A DNA stretch of 64,000 bases from Nemopilema nomurai. Taxonomy: Eukaryota; Cnidaria; Scyphozoa; Rhizostomeae; Rhizostomatidae. The stretch spans positions 434,001-498,000 of the forward strand of contig ML133380.1 of NCBI GenBank assembly GCA_003864495.1. The letters are read 5' to 3'. The position numbers were made by a program, and so were the translations under genes. This document shows positions 1-13,700 of this stretch, in pieces. A model generated the notes under the pieces. It saw only the letters and a program-made list of their open reading frames with translations. It was not told the DNA's origin and did no database searches. Every line of letters begins with the position of its first letter. Position 1 is the first letter of the stretch.

Positions 1-801
1 TATCGACTCAAAAGGTTAACCTTATTTCAGGCCTGTAACGATCAAGATACCTTTTACTCGTAACCTCTTCTGCTCTCATTCCACTAATTATATAAAATGG
101 AATTAAGCAGGAAAATTCCCATTTTTTCTTTCAATTTATTGTTTTTACTCTTCTTCCGATACCAAAAGTGTTGATCTTGTTATGAATTTTTAGCTAGTAA
201 CTCTTTCTTTTATTCTTTCAATGGTAAAACTTTGCAATTTGTTTAGCCCTTAAACTCCACCAAAATACAAAGATGGCCGACTCTCTATTACTCAGGAGCA
301 CTGGTCTCGTACTCGAAACTTTTTTGGGAAAGGTGCTGCCGTAATATGAAAGCTAACAATTCATTTTCTTAGCTTCATCTCTTGCAAGAATCGACTTTTG
401 GATACTTTTTATGGCATCCTAGCTTTAATGTTATTCTTGCAGTACTAATAACCAGGATGACAGAAAAAAGCTAAGCAAAAGGTTGAGGATTATTGTTTGC
501 CTAAATACTGTAAATTCAAAACTGATGTTTAGATCATCTTCACTACCACCTAACCCTCTCTCACCCCATCTCCCTATCTCACCACATCCCCTCATTCCCT
601 GTCTCTATCGGAAGGCCAGTTAGGGCCAATGGTTCTTAGACTGAAAAGTGTTGTGCTAATGTTTTGCTCATTTGATACTGTCTGAGAATTTTCATCCAAA
701 TCATAAAACTTTTATCATGTTTGCTCCATATTCAAATTAATCTTTTTCAACTTTCTGTTTGGAAAATTTTAGAAGAATGAGTAATAAGTTCAATATTAAG
801 T
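1..801. other. Non-coding flank downstream of gene 1
   Basis: No credible exon is seen on either strand. The only compositional feature is a C/T-rich stretch at about 541-600. It lies just beyond the 3' end of the minus-strand mucin-like gene, whose distal poly(A) signal is at 801-806. Confidence 0.5.
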
Positions 802-806
802 TTATT
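801..806 (-). terminator. Distal poly(A) signal AATAAA overlapping the stop codon
   Basis: On the minus strand AATAAA spans 806-801, and the TAA stop of the acidic last exon (804-802) lies inside it. The 3' UTR would therefore be only some tens of bases. Confidence 0.5.
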
Positions 807-1742
807 GGAGAAAATTCTGAGGAGCTTTGTAGCTCTCTTCAAACTTGCGATGATACTGCACAGTTTCATAGGACCTACCATCAGGCAATGACCTCGGCTT
901 CATATCTCTGGCCTCGTCTTTATCTTCTTCCTCTGAGACATCCCTAGTGTTAATCACATGATCATTCTCCTCCGGATCTTCTTCTTGCTCCTCATCTTCC
1001 TCCTCCTGCTCAGCGACATCTCGTCTTTGCATTGCAAGAGCCTCGTCATATTGCTCTTGTGAATCATCGCCCTGCGGTTCTTCCTCCTCCGCTGCCCTAG
1101 ACACTATCTTGTGTGTGTCACTTTCATCTAGAGCCTCTTGCTCCTCATAACCCCACATTAAGTAGGGCATGATATCCTCTGGGTTCCCAATGATAGGTTT
1201 GTATATTGATCTCCTTTGGCGAGATGCCTTGTTCTTACTCGACTTTGATTTTGATTTTGAGCTTTTCCCCTTCTGCCTCTCAGATTCTTCATCATCTTCA
1301 TTGTCATCTTCATCATCCTGCACTCGTGACACTTCTTTCTCCTTGGCCGCCTCTTCATCATCTTCTCTATCATCTTCGGGTGACCCCTTTTCTGAATTCT
1401 GCATCACCTCTGGTCCGTTTTTTAGATACGGGCCCTTTGCTACCTTCCCCGGCCCCTTGTATTGCTTTTCCCCATCGTCGCTATCATCATCAACATCCTT
1501 ATCCGTTTCATCCTCCGTCTCCCCCTGTGGGTCCTTCTTTCGATCCTTACCCTTTTTAGGCTTACCATTAGGAGTAAATATAATTGGATACCTATCGTCG
1601 AAAGGGATCATGGGAAATGGCATCACCACTGGCAATGGGACTGAGTTCTGTACATTGTTCGCCATTGGTCCCTTTGCATGACCTGATCCTATTTTCTGTT
1701 GGGTTGATATTCTTTTATGAGGCCCTTTCTCTACCTTTGAAG
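802..1742 (-). CDS. Gene 1 alternative last exon B: acidic Glu/Asp-rich tail
   Basis: The acceptor is TTTCACAG at 1743-1750 on the minus strand. The exon enters in phase 1, giving 312 residues and TAA. It is strongly acidic (EEDEEQEED-type runs, QDDEDDNEDDEESE) with a Lys/Ser-rich stretch (KSSKSKSKSSKNK) followed by a furin-type RQRRS site. After that comes a more ordered segment, PEDIMPYLMWGYEE. The phase does not fit the upstream exon 16, which has its own stop. It fits exon 15's phase-1 donor exactly (G + CT = Ala). I therefore read it as a mutually exclusive terminal exon; the link is inferred and transcripts would decide it. Confidence 0.6.
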
Positions 1743-4700
1743 CTGTGAAATAAAAGTAAACGAACGATTAGTTGTCATTACAGTAAGTCTCATGTAAGCT
1801 ACATATAAATCGTTAATATAATCTAGAAATGTGTTGGAGTAAAACCTTTCTTTTATCATGCAATCATATATCATGCAATTTGTGTTACATTACAGACATA
1901 CTATATTGTCTTAAGTATAATATAAGACATTATATTGTCTATAGCGATTCTCAGTAAATCAAGAATCTTGACTGCTGTATATTAGACTTTTGTCTCATTC
2001 TCTGTCTTACTTTGACAAGTTTTCATTTGCGTTTTGAATCTCGTTTAGAACTAGATTTGATATTTTCAAATTGATCTCTTCCAGGTAATACGTTTCATCA
2101 CGAAGGATGTATCTAACAGCCCCTAATTACGGAGACACTACGATCATTCGCAGGTAATTTTTGTTGATTTTCACCTCCGATCAATATCTTGTGCTTTTTG
2201 CATACAAAATAACTGCAGCTTATAGGTTGCTGTATTCAGGGCATGGCTGGTTTTTTCATTGCCCCTCTGCGCTACTTTATAAGCGCTCAACTGCCCTAAA
2301 ATGCTGAAGATAAGGCCTAGCTCTTATCTTTCACAGTAGAGAATGAGAATATCTCTCAGATCTGAATCTTCGTTAGAGCCTTCCTCAGCATTAAGTTTCC
2401 CTTAGAGTCTGAATCCCATGGCGATGCATGTCACAAAGCATTTCAAAGTCGATGATAAATATCCGGTTAGGCCATCATACCATGTTCTGTTTTGTGCTTC
2501 GCGTGCAATGACTTCGACTGGACAAGCGTCGCGGCAACACATACTAAGAACCAACAGGCGATGCTCAGATTCATTCTGCAACCTGTCAGGAAAGAACGGC
2601 AGTGTTATCTCACAAGTGCGTTCCGAGCATACGGGAAATCTGGGTTATCTGCAATATCTAGATGGTAATCCGTGAAAGTTTGAAAAATAGAACTGGATGA
2701 TGGAAAATTAACACATGCAATAGAATCACATTTTTACAATCATTTCAGGTAATTGCAAGCTCCAAAGTAGCATCGATGTATCCATTTCAACAGTACTCTT
2801 TTAGTATAACAGAGCAATGCAAAGCGCCATAAGTTTGCCCCTAACTTGTTTTTCTCTTATCGTTTCTCAACAGTAAACATAAAATTTTTTATCGCACTAG
2901 ATGCCTTTCCTCAAAATCTACTTTTTCCAGGGTATCGTCTAGACGTGTATGCAAAAATTGTCCAATGAAAGATAACACTTTACAGTGATGATGATTTTAA
3001 GCTTAAACAGCTAAGATTTCCAATGCAAACCTTTACTTCTCTAAAAGTGATCCTGTGTCCAGTTACCTAAGATGCAGCCCCTCCATTCGTTCTTGGAAGT
3101 TGAAATAAGTCAAATATATGCCAGTATCTCGTTGCAAGTTTTTGAAAGCGAATGGCTTTCTCTGTAATTAGCCTGACCTGATCAGTGGCTTGATTATAAG
3201 CAGTCTACGACGCGTAAACTCGGAAACCTACTCACCCTTGAAACTGCCTGTTCAAATCGATATCTATACTGCAACTATAACGAAAACAAATGCTAATGCT
3301 CCACTTTTGCCAGTTGCATCCTTAGAATATAGAATGCCCAACACTTCTGTAGCTGTTGTATACACTTAGTAAATTTACCGGCCTTGCAATTTGCATTACC
3401 AAATCTATGATATAATGCTCGGTCTGTCCGTGGAGCGTTGCCCGGATTCAACGGTTGCCGGTGTCTTGATTGATGTTTCCATGGAGTTGATTGACAGGAT
3501 CACTGGGTCACCATTGTTTGTATATATGCTGGGCGAAATAAGCGTGAAAGAACGGCTTTCCTCCACTCTGCCTAGAATCAAATTGTTTCTAGTCTCAAGC
3601 ACAAACTTTTCTGTCATGTGCTAATGTCCTGTCACTTACAGCCAAACTGTCTTCGAGATATGTCAAATGGGTCTCTAATTTCTTAATATATAGTCGATTG
3701 CTGTCAAATAGCGGCGCAGTTAAGCGATATTTCGACAACTGCACAAAATGTGCACCCGAATCGTCGATGCATCGACATTTATCGCAAGCGCACTCCGATA
3801 CCTATACACAAGCGTATTTCCTCTTCCATACCGATGCCTGTTTACGAACTCTAGGCCGCCTTGACAACTATAAGTATACCATTCTGTGGCAAAAAAATCA
3901 ATTTTAAAGCCTAGTTATTTTCATGAGGCAATTCATAGCTTTATTTACAAAGCATTTTCATCTAGGCAAAAAATAAAGACTCATTTTTTTAGACATGAAT
4001 TTTGATTTAATCAGGTCCACGTTAAAGTGGAATCTCAAACGGCCTTTTACTCTAGATTTTTCCAATTACCATTTTCACAAGGGGCTGCATTGCCTAACTT
4101 GATGCATTTTGATTTTCCCGAGACTTCAAAATTACGCTGGAGATTATCTCGAAGGAATTAGGCAGGTGGCTCCTAAAACGATGCACGTGTGTGATGCAAA
4201 AGACCCTGGATGGTTTCTGCATATCTCCTGGATAAGGGGTGTCCCTAATTTCAGCCGAAGCATAATCTGATATCAACAATAGATCATCGGGCAATAATTG
4301 GGCGTGATAACCTGTGCCCAATTCGGAATATGTTGATGATTTCGCTCACTGAATTATTAACTGTTTCTTGGCCCTATCTTTTGTTGAGCAATATGTAAGT
4401 TGCTCCTTCGCTCGTTAGATGCCACCTGTTTCAATGAGGCCTGCTTCGCCCCAAGCTAAAGGTTGTTCTGTTTGTTAAGCAGAGGTCCCTCGCATTAGGT
4501 CGAATGCCTTTTATATGCTCATGTGTTTCTAAATGTTGCATTAGATACTTTCATGCTTGAACTGGCATTCGATGCAGAAATTTTCCCTGCATCTAGGGTT
4601 AATGAGAAGTTTTGGCTTTTTTTTAAACGAATTATTATCAGCTATAACTTATCACCTTTGGCATTAAACACATGCGAATGTTTGTCCGGTTTTAAATGAA

Positions 4701-7700
4701 AGCTCTTCAGATTAAAATCAGGCAAAATAAAGATTAAGCATCGCAGATTAGAGGCCTTTTTCCATTTGGTGGTAAAATAGAATCTGAGGTTATCTTGTAA
4801 AATATCTTGCGCTATGACTGACGCTTTCAATAAAATTAATACCTCTTTAGCCATAGTTATTTATTCTCATTATAGAACGTCTTTTTATTAGCGAAAACCA
4901 TCTCTCTATTACTGAAACCCCCATTAAATCTGAAAGCTGTCCCATTAAATCTAATTTCCTTTCTAAATCACTCAATCTGCTCCTGAATTAATGGCTGATT
5001 CAGCGGCCATCATATTTTAAAAATACGCGAAGCTTTAAATTACAGGGTGGAGTGCGTATACGCTAGGTATCGAATTCACTGCGTTTCAGCGTAGCTGCGT
5101 TACGCAAAGTTTACGCGTCTTGCTCCATCAAATTTTGCGGAGATGGGAGCACGAAGCTTCAATTAGGACTAGAAGAACCTTGGCTGGCGTTTTCCATTCA
5201 TGCTTCACCGTGATTTGTAGCATGAAATTATCTTGTCCTGTAAAATGGCATGATAAGGCACAAATATGCAGGATAAAAACGTGCAGATGTAGTTTTTCGT
5301 TGGTGCATCAGCGTTGAGTGTAACACCGAATACGCTTTTGGTTTGCTGTGTAGTAATTTTGGGAGGAAAGAAATAAACAAGGGGCCAATAAGCAGGCAGA
5401 AAACTCCAGGGTGTTGTATCAGTATTTCGCGTGGCGCCATATTGCGTTTGCGTCAAGTGACCTGCAGCATAGAAGTTTGAAAATTGGCTCAAAATATTCA
5501 GGTGTTGCTTTTTATTGACGCATCAACGCAAGGTGTAATGCGCGCTGCGTTGCGCGGTGAATGCGTTTGCCAGCCCACCACAGACTGTTGGTAGGAAATT
5601 ATGTTTGGGAAATCGGTAGTGACATATATGAGGCATGGACATGATTCTAATCCGCATATATGAGGCATGGCGCTAATTTTCATATATGGGACATGATTCT
5701 AATCCGCATATATTGGACATAGCGTTAATCCACATACATTGGATATGCTATAGTTGGTAACACGAAATCCAAGTGACTTCTTCCCGCTAAATATTTTGTC
5801 GGTAGAACAAAGTATTTAGCTCAAACTTTGCAAACGTAATTGATGTTAAAAGGTATGAAATTGCAAAAGACCAGTCCGGTAAACTCATCGTGAATTATTC
5901 AATTGACATACTTCATTTACGTATAAAAATGAACTTTATTCCTGCAACTAATGTAGTCATTTTATATTACAAATATTAATGCGAAGCTATTTTGCGTTTA
6001 TAAGTATCTTATTACGTTTTGCGAACTACCTTTACATTGTAAAGAGACGATTAAGCTATGTTTCAACAATCTACTCTAATTCGTGGTAACAACGTCATTT
6101 CAAATAAATCTAGGTCCTTCAAGCTAGTATAATTTCTAACTAAATTATCACTGGATCTGCTAGGTTTTAGAATTTGTCACTTCTTAATTTGATTTATACT
6201 GACGTGGTGACAGTATAACATATTTTACTGTTTAGGATCAAACCTTGCTCGTTCTAGCTATAGCCTTAATCTATTCAACTTATTCTAGTGAAATGTCAGT
6301 GGAAAATGCAACAGTTTTATTTTTTCAGCTTTGAAATCGTTTTGTAGCTTTTTTGCTTTGTATCTCTGACAATTATCTTCCAATTAATATCAGTACAACC
6401 TGATATCCGTTTCAAAGGCAAAGTCTTACCCCGCTGTCAACATATTTACCTCCCTACCTGGGGTCACTTACCACTTTGAATATGTTTTAACTACCTAGAA
6501 CGTTTTTTCCACCTTCAAAATGTCACCCTTTCCTTGGTCTTCTTCATTCTTTCCTTCCTTCGATGATTATGCTTCATCAGTTCCTCTTTTCTATTGAAAC
6601 ATTCCTTTTCTCTTTCAATTACCTCACTCTCGTTCAAGAATTGAAACGAGGCGACCTAGGTCTCATTCTGTAGTCTCTCTATTGTTGTTATCGGACTATG
6701 TCATCGTGTATTACCATGTCTTTAGTCGTGACGTAATCTGTGTCAGAGTCTGCTACCTCCTCCGCAACAGTCTGTGGTGGCAACCCTTCCGGGTGCAGCA
6801 ACAACCGTACTAGCCCAGGGTCTTCATCATCATCTTCGTGGATTTCTTCGAATTCATTATCAACGGTATTCCTCTCCCTGGTATCACCCTCTTCTATTTC
6901 GTCTCTTTGCGTTCCTGCTGTAGTCTCGTCTTTTTCTTTTTCTAAATTTGCTATTTGGTTGGGGACATCGGCTGTACTGTTATTGCCAGTGCTTTCTTGA
7001 TTAGCTGTTGCACTCTCTTGATTCAGTGATTCAGTTTTCGCATTTGATGATTCTGGCGATTGATCAAGCTGTTTGCCATTGAGCGTGGCATTTTGCTCAC
7101 TTGCGATCATTTGATTCTGCTCGCTTTTACTTACTTCCTGTGTAATCACCTCATTGTCTTCCGGCTGCTTACTAGCCTTTGATGCATCATTGCTTGTACT
7201 GCTTGAGTTACCAGCTGTTCCTTCCACTACGTCATTATTCGGTTCAGCGTCTCCAACATCCACCAGCTTGTCAAACAATTTATGAAGCTTGCTTTCGGAT
7301 GAAGAGCCGTTCTTAGACGTCACTTTTTCCGGGACTCTGGGCGTAAACTGATGTTGCTGGGCGACTTCAGGGGGGCTGCCAAGGTAATCCCCAGACTCGA
7401 CTTGCTCTACACCCAACTTGTTGTTCAGGGTCATCATGTCACCTGTTACTGGCTCGGAGTCCTGGCCGGCCACCCTGGTCGTTGGCAATGCATCCGTTGA
7501 AGCCGGCTTCGCAGTCTGGTCCTCCTTGAGTTGTGACGTCAGTGGTGGTACAACGGTGGACGGTAATGTTCTCACAACCCGTGTCTGATCTTGCTCAATC
7601 GTGTTGTCTGAAGCTGGCTGGAAGTTGCCTACGTCAAACGAGGGTCTGTCTTGCTCCACCTCAGATGCACCAAAGTACCCGTTTTGGCTCTCGCTGTTGG

Positions 7701-10700
7701 CATCCGCGTTCTCCTGGTCAGGCCAATAAGAATACCTCGCCGTGTCCGGTCCGACATTCAGACTGTCGCTATCAGACGCAAAGAGCGGGTTGTTGCCGCC
7801 AGTAAACTCGAATTCGCCCTCCCCACCTTGCGGTCCATCTTGATCTTGTTGTGTCAGGTACTGCCGCTGCAAATCGTCACTCGTCTGTGCCAATGCACTT
7901 TGACTGGGCAGTGCCACTTTCTGGCTCGGTTCTTGGTTCTCTGCATTGTATTCCGCGGTGCTCGATTGGTACGGACGTCTCCCTGTGGTCGGCTCTACAC
8001 CGCCTCTTTTTGATGTTGTTGACGTCATCGCTACGCTAGGCGAGGCTCGACCAACAGCTGCTCCCACCGTATCACCAACGGCAACATAACCGGGTGTCGA
8101 CTGGCCTTCTGATGCAGTCCTGTTCTCGGGGGTATTGTCATCAATGGCCCAGACTTCAGGGTCTTTGACTATGTCAGCGTAACTTGCTTTCTCTGTCAAG
8201 ATGACACTGCCTGTCATGGGCTTTGTCGCGTCAGTGTCATTCAATGCGCCTGTCGTTGTCTGCTCCGTAATCACTTTTGACGTTGTAACATCAGCAGCTT
8301 CTTCTGTTTGAGTGGCACTTGCAGTGGTCATTTGAGTGTTAAATGCCGAAGTAGTCGGTCCTGTTCTTCCTTGGTTATCTCCTCCACCTTCAACTTCCCC
8401 AGCAGTTCTCTCTTCATTAGCTTCAGTTCTGTTACCTGTCTCCTCCGCAGATCCAGCTACGGGTCTCGCTTCCCCTCTTCGTTGTGGTGCAACCGGCTCC
8501 GCGTTCTTCTGCATTCCCTGACCCAAAGCATTGCCTGCAGCGCCGTCTGCATTCACATACAAATCACCCACAGGGTTCGCCTGTAGTGTATTATCGCTGC
8601 TTCGCAATGGCTGGTAGGCCTGCGTAGACGCCTGTTCCTCTGGGCCCTGGGCATCCTGATTCGCTGCCCCTCCTGTCACCTTCAAAGCCTCGGTGGGCAG
8701 GCTCTTACGCGATTCCGCTGTCACCTCAACTGTCTTCCCATTCGATGTGGCAGAAGCTGTTGGAAGACTCTTCGTCGTTCTTGACTCCGGGTTTTCCTCC
8801 CGTTGCTTAACAGAGCTGTACTTTGAAGATGGCTCCTTCGTGGTGGCATCAGCGTCTTGAACTAGCTGACTGTCCATCTCTTCTTGCGATGCTGGATTCA
8901 AAGCAGTTTACAAATTAAAACTTACACTCATTCTATCACCACTTTAATTACCTTTTTTCATTCAGCAAATAGAATAATTGTATTTTGGCAGCTTTTCTTT
9001 CATAAACTATTGTTTACAGACATATATACAGAGTCTTGGTAACAAAAGGCTTTGCACTTGAAGTTTCTTTCAACTTCTCCCTTCGATTTTTAACAGGCAC
9101 ATAATATAGAAAGACGAACATTGGGAACCTGTTACCGAACAAGACAAATACTGTAATGATGCATAATGCTATAACCTGAAAGTCAATCTTACCAATTTCC
9201 CATTGACAATTGTTTTGTCATGAAGCGTCCGTCGTTCCTATTCTGTACGTGTCATACTTCTGTACCGTACTGTGTCATACTGTGTTGTCATTTGTCTCTC
9301 AGGCGTGTTGCCTATAGTTCTTCGGTCTAAATGCTACAGTACTGTTTTGACTTCTAGTTTCGGCTGTCTACCTAGTCATCTTTAGCTACCATGTCTCGTC
9401 AAGTGTCACGTGGGTCACGTTTCTGTTTCAAATGGAAAAAGTCTTAACAATCTTGTCTATGACGTCATATGAGATCAATTTTCAAGGTGTCTGCAGAATA
9501 TAAAATTTTTTTATGATGACTTATCTAGAAAAGGCTGCAAAATGTTCAACGAGCTTATAGTGAACTAGTTTTGTACACTGGCATCATTGCAAACTGAAGT
9601 CCGATGAAATGTCGAAGTGGAATCCCACAAGGATCGCTACTAACCTTGTTTGGTGTCCGTTGGCTTGTTGTTGCTGTTAAACGATGCGTAGTAATTCTTC
9701 AAATACTCTTCGTAACTCTGCTGGTTATTATATGGATACCCGTTTTTGTACAGCGCACCCCAATAAGATTGTGGCCCATTATCAGCCTCTTTGTCCCCAG
9801 GCTGCGCGCTTTGTGTGGTCCACTACTTCCCGTTTTGGTGATTCTGTTCCCGGTTATCAACTGTCCCAAGCTAATTCGACCCACGGTCGTTCTTCTTCCA
9901 GCATTCTTCGTAGTGGGGCTGGCCTTGAACACTGTTTCTGCAGAATTACTTGCTGAGTCGAAATTCGAAGCAGCTTCTCTTGCTTGCGTTGTTACGCTGT
10001 AGCTGATTGGTTGGTTGGCATTGCCTATTGTTGTTTGTTTTTGCGTTGTTGTTGTTGTTGCCTGAGCTCCATACTGATTTGGATCATAGACCTTGAGAAG
10101 TGGCAACATTAATGTTAAACCTCTATTAAACTTTATTCAACTTTCTAAGAAATTACGATGTGTCTTCGGAGAGACTTCTCAAGTAGACTAAGTAGACTTA
10201 ACTGATTTTGTATGTATCATGTATCGCGATTGATAATGATAACAATATCAAGTTACACGATTATAATATAGCTGCTACACGATATCATATTGAGTACCAT
10301 ACTATCATTTCATTAATATCAATACGAGTACTGGTTGTTTACGTCTGATACACAAAACATTAAGCTTACCTTGTCGATTGACATTCCATTGTTGTTGTTG
10401 TTGTTCTCTTCTGACCCGGTCAATGGCTCTTGCACTGAAACGCCAGGCTTCGCCGTTGTTTTGGATGTAGTAGGTCTTGTTGTTGTTGTAGTAGACCCAG
10501 TGCTTGCCTCGTATTGATTCGTGACCTCGTTGCTGACATTATTTTCCTCTCTATCTTTTGGGTTATAGCTTTGGCCATATGGTGCTGGTCGTGTTGTTTG
10601 GCCTAATCAAAAAAGACATTTAGAGGTTGGATTTATAATCCGAGTCGTCAGACTATGAATATATGGGGGTTATGAAATCACTCTTCATGAAGGGACGTGG

Positions 10701-13700
10701 GGCTCGAGGCATTGATAGCCAATTACATAGCTTCTTTGAAATATCGCGTTTTTCCTTGCATGTGATGTGACATTTCCCTTGCAAGCTTAAAGGAAAATTA
10801 TTGCACAAGCAGTAGGCGAAAAGCACATTACAGAGCAGAAGGAGAATTAATCAAACCACGTTTCATTTACCTGTCAATTGTTGGTTGTACACTGGTGGAG
10901 CTGTTGTTGTTGGTTGATACAGAACCTGACCTTCGTCCTTTCCCTCCATGTAGTCTTGATCATAACTTTGATAGCTTGGTTTTGCAGTTGTTGCTGTTGT
11001 AGTTAGTATCACCAAATCAGGCTGCCTAGTTGGTATTGTTGTTGTTGGTGTTTGAGGCTGGTTCGTCCCGACTGTTGTCGTGTCAGATGGGTAATATGGC
11101 GGCGGTGTTGGCTGGTCACCGTTCGATTGGTTGTTCCTATTTGAAAGTCCGTCCTGATCGTTCAGCCGCTCCGTTGTACCTGTGAGTACGGCTTGCGAAG
11201 AGCCCGCCCCACTACTGCCAGCCGCGTTTCCAGAGACATCCGCGGCAGGATTTGAAGTGGTACCTCCCTGGCTAGCAACTGTTGGCTGCCCGATGCTCGA
11301 CTCTTCTATGACACTTTCGTCGCTTTCTTGATCCGCATCGTTCTTTGCTTTTTCTTCTTGCTCGGCATGATAGTCCGCAAATGCACCCTCCTCCATTTCC
11401 TTCCCTTCAAGATATGGTGATCCGTTGCCTTGTGCCTGCAGTGGCCCTGGTGTAGACGAAGCTTCCTTTCCATTGGCTGGTGAAGTCGCCGTGGCAACTG
11501 TTTGGTAACCAGGCATTTGTTTATCCTGATTCTGTTGCTGCTGCTGTCCTCTTTGAGCAGTGGTTGGCTGGTATGGTTGGTAAACGACCTCGTCATACTC
11601 CTTTCCTTCAAGGTACTGTGGGTTTCTGTCATCATATTGGTTTGATGGAACGGTATTGGGTGCCTGTTTTTGACCAGCCAAAGTACTAGCTGATTCAATG
11701 CTTGGGGTTTCCTTTAATTGTTGAGACGGGTTTGCTGTTGTTGTCTGATATGGCCTGTAGATAATTTCATCAGCCTCTTTGCCTTCGAGATATTGTGAGT
11801 CATTTCCTTGTGGTTGAGAGATTGGCAACTGTATGTGCCTGATTTTGATTGACAGGTGGAGCTGTTGTGGTTGTTGCTTGCGAAGTTCTTGCTTCAGTTG
11901 TTAGAGGTTGTTGTTGTTGTTCTGTAGAAGGAGCCTTGTATGGCCTGTAGATAATTTCATCAGCCTCTTTGCCTTCGAGATATTGTGAGTCATTGCCTTG
12001 TGGTTGAGAGATTGGCAACTGATATGTCGCCTGATTTTGATTGACAGGCGGAGCTGTTGTGGTTGTTGCTTGCGAAGTTCTTGCTTCAGTTGTTAGGGTT
12101 GTTGTTGTTCTGTAGAAGGAGCCTTGTATGGCTGTAGATGATTTCATCAGCCTCTTTGCCTTCGAGATATTGTGAGTCATTGCCTTGTGGTTGAGAGATT
12201 GGCAACTGATATGTCGCCTGATTTTGATTGACAGGCGGAGCTGTTGTGGTTGTTGCTTGCGAAGTTCTTGCTTCAGTTGTTAGAGGTTGTTGTTGTTGTT
12301 CTGTAGAAGGAGCTTTGTATGGCCTGTAGATAATTTCATCAGCCTCTTTGCCTTCGAGATATTGTGAGTCATTGCCTTGTGGTTGAGAGATTGGCAACTG
12401 ATATGTCGCCTGATTTTGATTGACAGGCGGAGCTGTTGTGGTTGTTGCTTGCAAGTTCTTGCTTCAGTTGTTAGAGGTTGTTGTTGTTGTTCTGTAGAAG
12501 GAGCTTGTATGGCTGTAGATAATTTCATCAGCCTCTTTGCCTCGAGATATTGTGAGTCATTGCCTTGTGGTTGAGAGATTGGCAACTGATATGTCGCCTG
12601 ATTTTGATTGACAGGTGGAGCTGTTGTGATTGTTGCTTGCGAAGTTCTTGCTTCAGTTGTTAGAGGTTGTTGTTGTTGTTCTGTAGAAGGAGCCTTGTAT
12701 GGCCTGTAGATAATTTCATCAGCCTCTTTGCCTTCGAGATATTGTGAGTCATTGCCTTGTGGTTGAGAGATTGGCAACTGATATGTCGCCTGATTTTGAT
12801 TGACAGGCGGAGCTGTTGTGGTTGTTGTTGCAAGTTCTTGTTTTGTTGAGGTTGTTGTTGTTGTTCTGTAGAAGAGCTTGTATGGCCTGTAGATAATTTC
12901 ATCAGCCTCTTTGCCTCGAGATATTGTGAGTCATTGCCTTGTGTTGAGAATTGGCAACTGATATGCCGCCTGATTTTGATTGACAGGCGGAGCTGTTGTG
13001 GTTGTTGCTTGCGAAGTTCTTGCTTCAGTTGTTAGAGGTTGTTGTTGTTGTTCTGTAGAAGGAGCTTTGTATGGCTGTAGATAATTTCATCAGCCTCTTT
13101 GCCTCGAGATATTGTGAGTCATTGCCTTGTGGTTGAGAGATTGGCAACTGATATGTCGCTGATTTTGATTGAGGCGGAGCTGTTGTGGTTGTTGTTGCAA
13201 GTTCTTGCTTCAGTTGTTAGAGGTTGTTGTTGTTGTTCTGTAGAAGGAGCTTTGTATGGCCTGTAGATAATTTCATCAGCCTCTTTGCCTTCGAGATATT
13301 GTGAGTCATTGCCTTGTGATTGAGAGATTGGCAGTTGATTTGCTGCCTGATTTTGATTGACAGGCGGAGCTGTTGTGGTTGTTGTTTGCAAGGTTGTAGC
13401 TTCAGTTGTTGAAGGTTGTTGTTGTTGTTCTGTAGAAGGAGCTTTGTATGGCCTGTAGATAATTTCATCAGCCTCTTTGCCTTCGAGATATTGTGAGTCA
13501 TTGCCTTGTGGCAGTTTTAAAGGCAAAGGAAATTGATTTAAATCGTTTGATTCGGATTCTAAGGTCAGTGATTGATCACTAGAAGGTTCAGTTGTTGGAT
13601 TCTGCAGTTGCGGTTGTTGCACTGGCCGGCCTGGTTGCACAGCAACAGGCTGATTTGAAGTTGAGAGTTTCTGGTAGTAGGTATAAAACTGCTTGACATA

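Larger units (their letters stand above)
1743..6687. other. Long intron or intergenic stretch between the two candidate last exons
   Basis: About 4.9 kb without a convincing exon. It holds a short degenerate tandem repeat at 5618-5755 and a CpG-containing patch around 5050-5560 with two diverged direct copies of a GACGCATCAACGC-like segment (near 5305 and 5517). The proximal poly(A) signal of exon 16 is at 6316-6321. Confidence 0.45.

Noticed and set aside
2418..2675. Plus-strand frame of 85 residues starting MAMHVTK
   Set aside because: No splice signals, repeats, hydrophobic leader or recognisable family; a length expected by chance.
11735..13515. Reading the 192-bp array as a CRISPR-like repeat
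   Set aside because: The whole unit, spacer included, is conserved and coding, and the setting is eukaryotic.
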